From positions 29,981,044 to 30,045,043 of the forward strand of contig NC_049911.1 of NCBI RefSeq assembly GCF_001411555.2: DNA of 64,000 bases. Reading direction: 5' to 3'. The notes under the pieces are model-generated. The model was not told the origin of the DNA, did no database searches, and saw nothing but the letters and a program-made list of their open reading frames with translations. The translations under genes were made by a program, and so were the position numbers. The DNA comes from Juglans regia. Lineage: Eukaryota > Streptophyta > Magnoliopsida > Fagales > Juglandaceae. This document shows positions 35,486-48,300 of this stretch, one piece after another. Within the stretch, counting starts at the first letter, position 1, and the number at the start of each line of letters is the position of its first letter.

Positions 35486-36382
35486 GAAATCAATATCTTT
35501 ATTAAACGGTTAAAAAAAAGCACCTTGCCTCAAGTAGACGCTCCGTGACCGCTTTAACGGCAGAACTTGCGTTTTTTGTACGCGAGCAGTTAGCCATTGA
35601 GTGCATAAAACGCACCGTTCCGTCTTAATCTATTCATTCTCCCACTGTCAAAAGGCGCAGAACTGGAAGAGTCGACCGTTGCTCATATCTACGGTTTTCT
35701 TTTCCCGCTCGCTCCACAATCCTCCTGGTTTCTGTCTCACATAGATTCCTATGGCAGGCAGCAGGCTGGCGGTCGATGTGATTTCAGAATCCACATGGAG
35801 CGTCAATTTTTTTTGTCGTCCTCGCAAGTGCGACATTCTCTCTCAATTTGTGAATCGGAATACGGAACCTTTTTCTTTACGAAGTTCTAAAGCATCCGGT
35901 TCTTTCCCATCTTTTTCTGAATCTTCGTTATTCGTTTTTTTGGTTATTCGAGTTCCCTTTGTTGGAAACCCTAAATTTGTCCCTTTTTTAATTACCCATT
36001 GATCAATCAAGGATTATTGATGGGTTTTGTGCTTAGAATTTCGTAATTGTGTAAAGATTAAAGGACAATCATTCGATTAAGTGAATCGTGAAAAGGAAAA
36101 TGATCTTTTGCCCTGTGGTTATTCTATACTAAATTGAAGGCAGTCTTATGGCATACACTTTTATAAAATTGGATCTTTTGCTACGATTAGACTTGGTAGT
36201 GGGTTGTATCACTATCGTTTACAAATTAAAAGAAACCTTGATGTGTGATTCTACCTTTAAAGAGTCTGCCAACGTTCAACGACCTTACCTCGACTGGACC
36301 CTCGATGCCTATAAACAGGAGGCTTTTCTCTTTTCTGTGCGGTCTTCAAAACTCAGTTCATTTTCTCACATGAAAAACGGCT
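35486..36382 (+). promoter_or_regulatory. Promoter and 5' leader region of GWD2
   Basis: A GC-richer stretch begins at about 35,520 ('ccttgcctcaagtagacgct'). A weak 'gcataaaacg' lies at about 35,602 and pyrimidine-rich leader-like DNA follows. Several upstream ATGs exist (35,751; 36,148), but their frames are not continuous with the coding start. The leader may contain an intron; I could not fix it. Confidence 0.35.
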
Positions 36383-39300
36383 ATGGCATCTTCAAAGCCT
36401 GCAAGCTCTTCCCAAGTTCCTCGAGTTCATCATTTTGAGCTCGTAGAAGGAACGCAACTTCAGGTTGTAATTACCATTTGTGCAAATGAATTCTTGAATT
36501 ATTTAGATACATTTTGAAATTTTTTTATTAAATCTTATTGCTTGGATTATGCAGATTGATGTGATCGGATCTTCAAGTGGACGCAATGTTAGAATTGAAC
36601 TTCAACTTAGGAACTGTACAACAACTTGGATACTCCACTGGGGTTGTATTTACCGTGGAAATATGTAAAGGCGAACTGGATCCTGTTTTAACATACAAAT
36701 ACACTCACACATTACATTTAGAATCAATATTTATATTTTTTTTTCTCCATAGGAACTGGTTCATTCCTGCTGATCATCCTTCTGGGAAAAAGGCTTACAA
36801 GCAAGGCGCATTGCAGACACCATTTACAAAGGTTTATCCTTCTTTTGCTTTCTGTTTTCTTTAATTAATTTGGTTATAATTGGTCTGACCAATCTAGGAG
36901 CATATAGTTAACCTCTATTTGATAGTTGTGGTGTTTGAGTTGCAGAGTGGAGAAATATATTTATTAGTCATTGAATTGCGGGACCCCAATATACATGCCA
37001 TTGAATTTGTTTTGAAAGATGGCAATCGTGATAGATGGTTGGTTCCTTTTTTTCTGGTTTCATATTTGCTGATTTGGGCCCCAAAGGGATGCTTCAATTT
37101 TTATTTTTCTCATGCTTTCTAGGTTGAAATTAAACCATGGGAATTTTCGAATAGAGATACCTGAGAGTGATGCTACTCTTTCACACCCCACTATACCGAA
37201 GGATCTGATAGAACGCAAGGCATATTTACTCTGGGAAAGCAAGGGTAGGCCAGTAAGCTCACCGCAACAACAAAAGGTAGTTCTATTCACTGCAATTGGC
37301 AGTAAGGTCCTGTACTGGAGACATGCATAAACATTATATTCTATTGTACGTTCCATCAACAACTTTATCTTGACACAAAGTGCTTCTGTTCTCCTTTATT
37401 ATGGTTTAAGACCTCGATATCTTTTCCATGATCTGTGCACTGTCATGTCATTTGATTACACTCTCTTGCTTAAAGTTTTCTTGTCCTATCCAACTTTAAT
37501 TAACCATCTTCTTCCATACATGCATCATTCCCGATGGCTATGTGACAGATTAGGCATTTATTTTTAACCATGATACTGCTTGAGACTTAGTTTGGGCAAC
37601 GTGTGAGGTGGATTATTGTCAATGTTTCCAGTGTTTTTTAGGTTTACTACTAATTGTAAGAAAATACTCATTTCCATTTTTCTATAACCGCGCATCGTAA
37701 AGAAGTCAAAAGCTTCTATCAAACTATTGTACTTTTGGATGATAGTGATTACTTGGTAATTCTGATGCAGCAAGAATATGACAATGCTTTAGGAGAGCTC
37801 CAAATTCAGCTGTCGAAGGGTTTGTCTCTGAATGAGTTGCAGAGTACTTATCTAAGTGCAAATACTAGATCAATGGCTACTGATAGACAAGAAATCAGGA
37901 GTCATATGCCGCACTCTTACCAAAGGAGACATAATGTCGACCAATGGTTGCAAAAGCACTCGGAGGGACATGCCAAAAGCACTAGGTTGCTGTCATCATC
38001 TTTGTTGAATCTTGTAGAGAAATCTATGGGAGGAGACAATGTGGTCTCACAGCAATGTTATCACGTTGGCAACTATGAAATTGTGGTTAGTTTTCTTGTG
38101 GGAGGAAGTTTATATAATACCCAACACCAGATTTCTATACACGTCTACCTATGTGAATTGCTCGTAATTCAAATCTGATTCATGTAATTCATTTTGTTAT
38201 TGATGATTATTGTTTTGGTCCATTGATCATTATTTGTACATAGATGTCTATCGATCTGGTTTTTTTATACTTAATTGTTCATCTTAATGTAAGATTGCTA
38301 CCATCTCTACCATATTATATAAGAGGAAGGAGGCTTTATTGTATTTTTTTTTAAATGACTCATTTTTCATTTTATTTTCTTTTTAAGCGTGAAAGTGGCC
38401 ACTTCCCAATTGGCGGCTTCAGACTTGAAGGAAATGGTTAATTTCATTATGGACCAGATCACAATTTTACCTGATTTGCTCGACTGTTTATTACAACTTA
38501 TATAAGCCAGTTCAAGAATTATTATGACTTTGAAAAGGAGAAATTTTGCTTAACTTGTTGAATTTTTAAGCCTATACAGGTCCTTGTAAAAGTCGTTAGT
38601 GGTGACTGTCACATTTTGGTTGCTACGAACATGAAAGGTTATGCAGTGCTTCATTGGGGCATATCAAAGTCGTCCCCTGGGGAATGGTTGGTAAGTTATT
38701 TGTCTCTGATTTGAAAATATATGTATGGGATTAGTCGGGACGCTGTTCCCGGACACTTGGTGCCAATAAAAAAATATATATGTATCATGAGTTGTGACGA
38801 ATTGACAGACAAATATATACAAAGATTTCTTCATGTTTGTTCATTTCTCTTACTGATACAGGCCCCTCCAGCAGAGATATTGCCTGAAAAGTCAAAGCTT
38901 GTTGTTGGAGCATGCCAAACTTATTTTACAGAGAAATCAACTGGACAAGCATTCTTTCAGGTCATTTATACCAGAGAATTGTTGCATGGTTTTTCTGTGC
39001 TTACTTTCTGTCAGTTTTGTTTAGTTGTTTAGTTATATGCATTGCACTGAACAACTCTTTCCTCTTTTCAACCCTGTGTGGGCTTTTACCAAGAATAGGT
39101 TGTAGACGTTAACTTTCAGCAAAGGAATTTTGTGGGCGTCCAATTTATAATATGGAATGGAGGGTCTTGGATAAAAAATAATGGGGAAAATTTCTTTGTG
39201 GGCCTGAAACTAATGAAACCTATTGGGAAGGTATTTTTCTCTCATTCTTTTTGAGATTACTTATTCTTCAGTCTTCCTATTACGCTGTAGAAGGTTTTTT

Positions 39301-42300
39301 CCCCCCACCACTGAGGCATAGTTGCATTGATTTATGCACAGATACTTCATCCTTGTCCATGAAATCAGCTTGTGTGGCTAAGAATACTGTATATTTTTTT
39401 TAATTCATGCCTGACTATAAATATAATATGTTCAGATTTCACTGTACCAGCACTTTCCCAAGCTTGTCTCATTTGGAATTGATGTTATCGTTGAATTTCC
39501 TGCATTTCTATAGAGTAGATCACACCATAAATGTCACGATTATATCACATTGGCGGTTGCACCAGAAAAAGGTGAACCAGTTGGTTTTTTGTTTTTATTA
39601 TTTCTATTATATTGATAAAACTGGTGAGATGCAACCAGTCAGTGGAATGAACCGCCTACCCTTTATAACTTCCTTTTATGATGATCCAAACTATTTTGGT
39701 AAGATTTGCTCTATCTATTTATCTATTTTCCCTATTCTTTACATGTTAAAAAATATAACATTCAGAACTTCAAGTTTGAATGACAAGTGATGCTACTATA
39801 AGTAACTTCTTTGGTATGCTATCTTCTTTTTTCAACATTCTTTACTGGTATTTGGATTATAAGTCTTATCTAATAAATGCTTATATATTAAAAACAATAC
39901 CCTGTCGTATCACATCTACAACCACAGAACTCCTGTCATATTGTATTTTTTCCACACATAGTGATAGAACTTTAATTTGTGCATTATAGTCTTTGAAACT
40001 GAAATACCTTGAATGCAGGTCTATGGCGATCGGGATGGGGAAGGAATTGTCAAATGGTTACTTGATGAAATATCTAGAAGAGAAAAAGAGGCTGAGAGGT
40101 CATTGATGCACAGGTTAAAATGTGAAACTAAGCTCTTAGAATGAATTTGAGTATATTTATTTGCACATTGAGTCTGATGGTTATTTTTTTTAATAAGTAA
40201 GACAACAATTTATTAATAGTAGTAAATAGGCATAACCCAAGTACACAGGAGGTATACAAATAGCATACACCTAGTTACATAAAAAAGAGCTAGAAAGAGA
40301 TACAATAAAGCATTGAAGCAAGCTCCATTAAGTACGCAAGAGGATGCCCAAAGAAATAAAGTATGGAAGAAGAAACTTCTTAGCTCGTCCAGAAAATGCT
40401 CCTTGTTTTCAAAACTTCGACCATTCCTTTTAATCCATAAGTACCATATGATACATAGAGGAATCATCCTCCATACATCCTCAATGGTCCTACATTTTTG
40501 CCAACAAGCAAATAAATCAACCACCCTCTTGGGCATTACCCAAGCAATTAACCAAGCAATGCCCGTTCTATAAAAGATTTCCTCCTTTAACTCTTGCCAC
40601 CTCACAATGAAGCAAAAGATGGTCTACCATTTCACCACACTTCACATATAACACCATTTCATGACAACAAGACCCCTTTTTCTCAAGTATCCAATGCCAA
40701 AATTTGCCCCAAGAGATGCTGTCCACCCAAAGAAGGCAACCTTAGGCAGCACCTTACTTTTCCAAATAGGCTTCCAAGGGAACGAAGTATGATTTTGGCT
40801 TGACAAAGCCTTATACAATGAAAGTACAGAAAACTTCCGATTCCCAGTCTTCATCCACAGCATCCTGTCCGCCTGATAATTAACAAATTGCAAAGAATAC
40901 AATAAGCTGTAAATATCAAAGATAGATCCAATTTCCCAATCATGAACAGCTCTATTGAAATAAACATTCCACGAAAGGAACCCACTAGAACAATCCAGCA
41001 ACTCAGACACCGAAGCTACCTTATTAAGATCCAATCTAAAAAGAGAGGGAAATGTGGTCTTTAAGGCTGAATCACCACACCATAAGTCATGCCAAAAGTT
41101 TATCCTCGCACCATAACCAACCTCAAATTTAATAAACAGAGTAAAATCCTCACATACATTTCTAATATGCTTCCACAAACCAACACCATGCACATTTCTC
41201 ACTTCATTTGAACACCAACCCCCGTGCAAACTCCCATATTTCAAATATATAATAGTCTTCCAAAAAGACCTAATTTTTGGATGATACCTCCATAACCATT
41301 TTCCAAGAAGTGCCTTGTTAAAGGTTCTCAGATTATGAATTCCCAACTCTCCTCTAGACTAGATGGAACTTAGTCTCCTCACCACTTCCACCCCACAAGA
41401 AGGCCCAAAAAATCTGCTCAATATGATTAGCCACACTTGGCAAAGGAAAAAGAGATAGAAAAAGAGTGGTGCTACATGTACTTACAGTCTTACTTACACT
41501 TTTACTTACAAGACTCATTTTGTTAGTTTTTTTTTTAAATTCAATTCAAATTTTGAATTTTGAATTTCATGATTTTCAGCATATCAATAACTGACATGTG
41601 GAGAAGTAAATTTTTTGTAAGTTTTTCTTAAATATATTTAGCATTTTCCGTAAAAAAATATGAGGGAAGGTTAGAAAGTGTGCTATTAATAAGAGTTGTT
41701 CTTCGGGGCTCTAGACAGGTACAACATTTTCCATCCAACCAATCTCCTCTCAATTTTCTCCACAACCTCATCCCATATGGCTTTAGCCTTGAAAGAGGCC
41801 CCAAGAGGAAGGCCCAAGTACTTCATTGGCAATGAAGCAACCTTACAACCCAGAATGCTTGCCAACCTATTAATATTCCTAACATCACCCACCGACACCA
41901 TCTCGAATTTCCCAAGGTTCACTTTTAAGACTGGAGACAACTTCAAAACATATCAATAGAGCCTTCATCGTCTAAATGTGACCCGGGTCCCAAAATAATG
42001 AAGTGTCATCTTGCAAAAAGAAGATGGGACACAGTAATGAAGCCATTGTTAATGCTTCCCACCGAGAAGCCCAATAGAAAACCAGCGCCAACTGTAGCTT
42101 CCAACATACGACTAAGTGCATCCATAACAATCACAAAAAGAAAAGGAGAGATCAGGTCTCTTGTCTCAAGGCTCGTGATACCCCATATTCCATAACAACA
42201 TACGACTAAATGCTGACTCTGATGCAACCGTGGAATCATGCATGACTAACAAGTCTCATACAATCCTCGTAAGTATAGGGTAGTTAGGCTCATTAATTCT

Positions 42301-45300
42301 CTACCAGATCAACTAATCAAAAGATGGGCCGAGTGCCTCACAATCATCTGATAAATACCGGTCCACCTTTGTTTTGGAAACTGTAGATCCAGTGGCGGAA
42401 GAAGCTAGCAACCACTCATAAAACAATTGTGACTCATGATTGTCTTCACCATCTTTTGTGGTTGTAGATGTCGGAGGGGGTACATGTTCTTGGCTAGTCG
42501 AGGTAGAATTGAACATGGCATTATACTTTGCGTACAAGTCTGCTAATAACTGTCTCACACTCGAAACCAACTCTTCAGCCTGAGTCTTATCACGAGTTTT
42601 TTTCAAATGGAAAGTAAGAAGCCCTAACTTACTACGTGGATCAAGCACAACTGCAATCAACAAGTTCGTCCTATCTAATGAATCCAAATACTTATCATAT
42701 TTCATTCTCATACTTATGACCATGTTCATCAAACAACTATTGTCACTCTCACTCAGCCTAACCAACTCTTTTTGGAGCATACAAATCTCCAAAAAACTGG
42801 TGTTTGTTGTGACATGTAAAGACCCAAAAAATCGACAAGTGGCATCATAAAACATCTTAAAAAATTTATCAAAAACTCGCACTGTCTCCCACTCCTCAGC
42901 TTTAGAGGCCCCATGTGTTCATCATTAAAGTAAGAGAGAAAATTGAAGTCTTCACTCTCCATCCGCCTGAAAGCCTTCTCAAATTTTTCAGCCGCCTCCA
43001 ACATCATGCAAGTTGAATTCCATCGGATTTGCACATCAGGATACAACATTCTTACAATCAATTTTCTCTTTCTCTGCACATTTCTTAAACTTGTCTAATC
43101 TTGCAAGAGAAGAGCGCACATATCTAACCGCATTTCTAACCATTGTGATTGTGTCATTACTTTCCTTTAGATTCTCATTCACGACAAGGTTCAAAATATG
43201 AGCAAAACATCTCATGTGCATATGCTTTCCCCCCAACACATTCTCCGTAAAAAATGCTTCAAATATGAAATTGCAGTATCATTTGAGCTAACATTATCAA
43301 CAATAACAGTAAATATCTTATCAATGCCCCAATCAAAGAGGCATAATTCAATATATCTCTCAATAGTATCCCCTCGATGATTAGAGATTAAACCAAAATT
43401 AATGATTTTTTTTTTTTTTTTACAATTTTCAATCACTATCAATGAAATGTGCAGTTAGGCACATAATTAAGATTTTGTACCGATGTCCATATATCGGTAG
43501 TCAATGAAATCCTCATTCCCCCAACTTTAGGGTACGTTTGGATACTTAACTCCTCTCAACTCATCATTATAACTTTTTTAAATTCCAACACAAAATATAA
43601 TAAACAATTCAACTTTTTCAAATCCCAAAATAATAATAATATTAAAAAATAATATTCTAACAATATTTTATCATCGCAACTCAACTTAGTTCAACATTCA
43701 AACGCAGCCTTAAACAATTTTTTAAACAATTTATTTCAAGAATCAAAACAATTTTACAACACAATATTAAATCAGCGCACAAGTTAATAATTTGATCTAA
43801 CAAGAACACTCACAGTGGGAATTAGGTCTCAGATTACTGTTCACAGTCCAATAATTTGATTCAAAATTTTTCAATCCCTGTACATACACAAAGAACAATT
43901 TAAACAAAAAATAATATGTAGCATAAATTGATAATTGATATGATGATAAATTAAACACATCAAAACTGAATACATTAAAAATAAAATGACTCTGCCTCAT
44001 GACTGGCGTGAGATTTGCGAAGTGAGTCAAGTGAGAACAAAATCCCACCTCAAGAAAATCACCGGTGTGCGATTGTGACTGTGGGGTGGTTTTTTTAACA
44101 CACAGTGAGGTTTTTTTTAACAAGCGAGGGACGGAGGTAGGGGAACGGCTGACAGGCTCAGGGGGACGGACTCGATGTTGGAAGTTTGGAAGGGGAGACT
44201 GGAGAGGGATAGAGTCTGAGGGAAGTTGAAGTCGAGAAGAAGAGGGAGGGGAGGGGGTGTTTAAACCCTAGGTTGAAACGGCGAGTAGTCATTTTATATA
44301 GGTATAATTTAAAATATATATATATAATCGGCCGGTTCAGCGGTTTTAACCAGGTTCAAACCGGAACTGAACTGGCCGACATCGGTTTTGATATATTTCT
44401 GCCGCCGGCCGATTGGTTCCTTACTGGTTTCGTACTCCGGTTTGTGTGATACCCCATATAATAAGGATAAGGGTAGATGGTGAATGAGATCCCACATTAT
44501 TTAGAAAGAAAAAGTTCTTACTCTTTATAAGATTCCAACGGGTCTCCAATTGTATCTTTTTTAAGTATAGACCATGTGACTTGGGCCTTTCATTGAGACG
44601 TTACAAATGGTATCAGAGCCTCTCCCAACCAGAAATGTGGGACTTGAGCCGTACCGCCTATAACGTGCAGGCCCGATAGGGACATCGGGAATTTAAGGAG
44701 AGGATATTGTGATACCCATATGATAAGGATAATGGTAGGTGGTGAATGAGATCCCACATTGCTTGGGAAAGAAAAGTTTTTGCTCTTTATAAGGTTCCAT
44801 TGAGGCTCCAATTATATCATTGACTAGTCCTTTTGGAGTATAGGTCATGTGGTTTGGGCCTTTCATTGGGTCATTACAGTTTGACTAGGTTACAACGGTT
44901 TTTGTACACCCATATTTCCAAAAACTTCCACATTCTACTTCTTCAGATCATTCTTTAGAGCTTTAAGCTTATTGGCCAAAATAAAACTCGGGGTACCAAC
45001 AAAATGATAAGAGGACCACCATTGTCTCACCATATCCACAAAACCTTAAGCTTTTGACCACATATTTTCAAACTTGAAATACCTAACACCCCATGGATAC
45101 CACCACAATCCAAAATGATAGGAAAGTGATCTGAACAAACCTTAAGCATTCTCTTTTGGAAGCACTCCGGATAATGAGCCTCCCACGAAGGGGAAACAAG
45201 AAATCTGTCCAACGTTGACCGAACCTAGTTGTTGGACCAAGTAAAAGCAGCCCCCGCCAAAGGCAAATCCAATAATTCCAGCTTAAAAATAAAATCAGAA

Positions 45301-48300
45301 AATTCTTCCATAGCCGGATGTCGTCGATGCTCACCAGACCTCTTGCTCGGGAAGTAACATTGAAATCCCCTCCAATACACCATGGCACATCCCACCATGT
45401 ATACACTCCAGCAATCTCATCCCACAAAAGCCTTCTACTACCATCCAAGTTAGGCCCATAAACACTAGCGAAAGCCCATTGAAACCCATCATCCACATTC
45501 TTAAAAAGACAAGCCACCGAAGAATCCCAATACACTCCTCAAGGAGTTCCACGATCCTCTTGTCCCACATCACAATGATACCTCCGGAAGCCCCACTCGA
45601 CACAAGGAAAATCCAACCCTCATAAGGGAAACTCCATAAGCTTATGATAATTCTCCTGTCAACCAACTGTAATTTTGTTTCTTGTAAGCAAATAATGTCA
45701 ACCTTCCATTGGCAAAATAAGTTTTTAACATAGAGGTGCTTATTGCAGTTATTTAGCCCCCTAATGTTCCACGAAGGAATCTTGGGACTTCATAAAGTAA
45801 TGTCAAATGATGGTTATTTTTATTGTACTGTTTCTTAGCTTTCTCTTCATACTTGCACATATTTTGCATGGAACGTATAATAATTCAATGGTTAGGTCAC
45901 TCTGACAAAGCAAACAAAACTTTTCTTATCTCACTTACATTGGTTTCTTTTCAAAATTTATGCTTGCTCATAAATTTACCTGACACAGGTTCAACATTGC
46001 GACAGAATTGACTGAGCGCTGTAAAACTGAGGAACTGGGGCTTATTGGTATTTTAGTCTGGTTCAGATTCATGGCTTGCAGGCATCTAACGTGGAACAAG
46101 AATTACAATGTGAAGCCTCGGTAAAAGTTATATGCTTCCCTAAATTATGTTAGGGAGATGCATTGTTGTGCATTATTCTTGACTCCCTTGTCTTCTTTTA
46201 AAAAAACAGACATTTTTTCCTTGCACTTGAGCTATCTATCATTTTATTCAACATTTTGAAATTTTAGTTGGGCAGAATTGGACTGGATTTATAGACTTTA
46301 ATGAACTCAACTTGTATGAATTTTTAGTATCTTTTTCATCTCTGGGAAGTGTGTCTCCTCGTATACTCCCATGTACTGCAGTTGTGCCTATCAATAAAAA
46401 TTTATTACTTATAAAAAAAATGCGCAGAATTTATAGTCTGGATTGCGAGTACTAGGCTTTGCATTAGAACTAGTCATTATTTCTAGGATGATGTACCATT
46501 ATATTTTTTTCTAATTGGCTTTTGGCTTCCCTTGGGTTCCATTTCTTCTAATTACCAAGAAGAAACTAATTTTATTATGGATCTAATTTGTTAATGATTA
46601 AGGATACCACATGTTATTGGTCTCCACATCTTTTAATCAAGAGGCCCCAGCAAGCCAGGGGCACTAAACAACTTAGGGACCACTGTTATGCTCCTTGATT
46701 AGTAAAGAATATAAGCAAGTTGATTTCCACAAAGGAGTTGTTTCCTTCTTGAAGTAAAGATTGAATTATTTTCAACCCTAAGGGGTAGCTTAGCTGGTCT
46801 GGCCTTGAGTTTGCTCCCCCCAATGGTCACCAGTTCGAGTCCCCTTAGGGCCACTAGAGGTTTACCTGGTCGTTAACTTCAGGACCCCATGGGATTAGTT
46901 GAGGTGCACGCAAGTTGCCCGAACACTTACAGTTATAAAAAAAAAAAAAAAAAGATTGAATTATTTTCATGTAGAAAAAAAGGATGACTTGTTTTGGTTT
47001 AGATTTGTTCATTTCTTTTCTTGTCCCCAACTAAATTTTACTTCTAATAATAGAAATCTAATCTCTACCTTCTTAATGTTAGAAGGTAATATAACAATAT
47101 CCGTTATAAGCTGTAATTGGTAGACTTGAAATTTATACTGCATGTAGATGAAGTTCAAATTATGCCCCAGACATGGCATAGTTGACTTATTGCTGTTGTA
47201 TGTTCAATCTGTTTATGTCCCCTCCCTCATTTACTACATTGTATCAAATTATCATTGTTTTGCTTCTTGTTTGTTTTTTACACAGCTTTTGAGTGTGTTG
47301 TGAAAACATGTTTGACCAAAGATATGTACTTCTTTGGCAACTAACTCGTTTCTGCATCATATTTATACTCCGTATCTACAGTGAGATCAGTGAAGCTCAA
47401 GATAAGTTTACCAATTTACTACTAAGAATATATTTGAACCAGCCAAATGATCGGGAAATTGTGAGGCTTATAATGGCATGTGTTGGTCGTGGAGGTCAGG
47501 GCGATGTTGGGCAGAGGATCCGTGATGATATACTTGTGCTTCAGGTATTTTTCATTGTGCTTTCCACATAAATTGCTTATGTTGAATCAGCATTGCAAAG
47601 AGATTGAATTTTTGCATTTCCATCATCAGAGAAATAATGACTGCAAGACTGGAATGATGGAGGAATGGCACCAAAAGTTGCACAATAACAGTAGCCCAGA
47701 TGATGTAATAATTTGTGAGGTATAGTTCATAAAACATATATGTTATATAGCTCATACATGATCAGACAGCGTTACTGTCTGTAGATGACGTCAATGAGTC
47801 ATTGGTTCAACCAGCGAGTCTTCTTTATTTAGTTGACAAGTGATAGAATATTCTTCAGGTATATTCCACCAATAATAATAAAAAAAGAATGTTCTTCAGA
47901 GATATATTAAATTATAGAATCATTAGGTAAACATATTGGTTTGTCCATATTCTGTACAAACAGATGAAGATTAGTACATTACTAAGCTACCAAAAAGTGG
48001 TTGGCATAAGCTCGTCACGAGCAACACTAGCTAAGAGCCAAACTTGTTGGCCTTGGTCTGATAGTTAATCACAGTGTGATCCTTTGATTCCAACTGTCAA
48101 TTTTCTTTTTGTTTTTCATAATAGGCACTCTTAAACTACATAAAATGTGGTTTTAGAATTGATATGTATTGGCAAACATTGAATGTAAATGGTCTCACCA
48201 AAGAGAAGCTTGCAAGTTATGATCGTCCAATTGTCTCGGAGCCTCGCTTCAGGACTGAAGCCAAGGAGGGTCTCATCCGTGACCTTACAGCGTACTTGAG

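Larger units (their letters stand above)
42190..44912 (-). mobile_element. hAT-type DNA transposon, decayed, nested in the LINE
   Basis: Minus-strand translation across several frames shows hAT blocks in order: [17 protein letters not shown] (about 43,450-43,520), [82 protein letters not shown] (given here in part), [13 protein letters not shown] and a dimerisation tail [13 protein letters not shown]...[10 protein letters not shown]. At least three frameshifts or stops lie between blocks, and no BED zinc finger was found. The 5' end is marked by 'ggtttttgtacaccca' at about 44,896-44,912, the reverse complement of a GGGTGTAC-type hAT terminus. The 3' terminus is missing; the coding tail runs straight into LINE sequence at about 42,190, so a deletion removed both. 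Not functional. Confidence 0.75.
40175..45821 (-). mobile_element. LINE (L1-type) inserted in GWD2 intron 10, with 14-bp TSD and nested elements
   Basis: TGATGGTTATTTTT occurs at 40,175-40,188 and 45,808-45,821, bracketing the whole insertion. On the minus strand, from 45,785 downward: endonuclease start ([24 protein letters not shown], then [10 protein letters not shown] and WCIGGDFNV), and WNVEVFGN at about 44,920. After the nested hAT come [39 protein letters not shown], the zf-RVT region ([20 protein letters not shown] ... [19 protein letters not shown]) and a 3' end 'acttattaaaaaaa'. About 280 residues of ORF2 (N-terminal RT palm) are missing at the hAT junction. A one-base insertion at about 42,014-42,018 breaks the FADD box. 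The gap 41,347-41,686 holds another insertion. It is antisense to GWD2. Confidence 0.85.

Noticed and set aside
35751..36002. Possible N-terminal coding exon of GWD2 upstream of 36,383
   Set aside because: A stop codon (TGA) lies four codons upstream of the chosen ATG in the same frame, and the upstream peptide matches no GWD N terminus. It could only be a leader ORF.
43797..44123. N-terminal domain of the hAT transposase
   Set aside because: The peptide lacks a BED zinc finger or any hAT motif; treated as non-coding or decayed sequence of the element.
46781..46855. tRNA gene
   Set aside because: A and B boxes are present but the acceptor and anticodon stems do not close, and the sequence is followed by a body, poly(A) and a TSD, as in a SINE.
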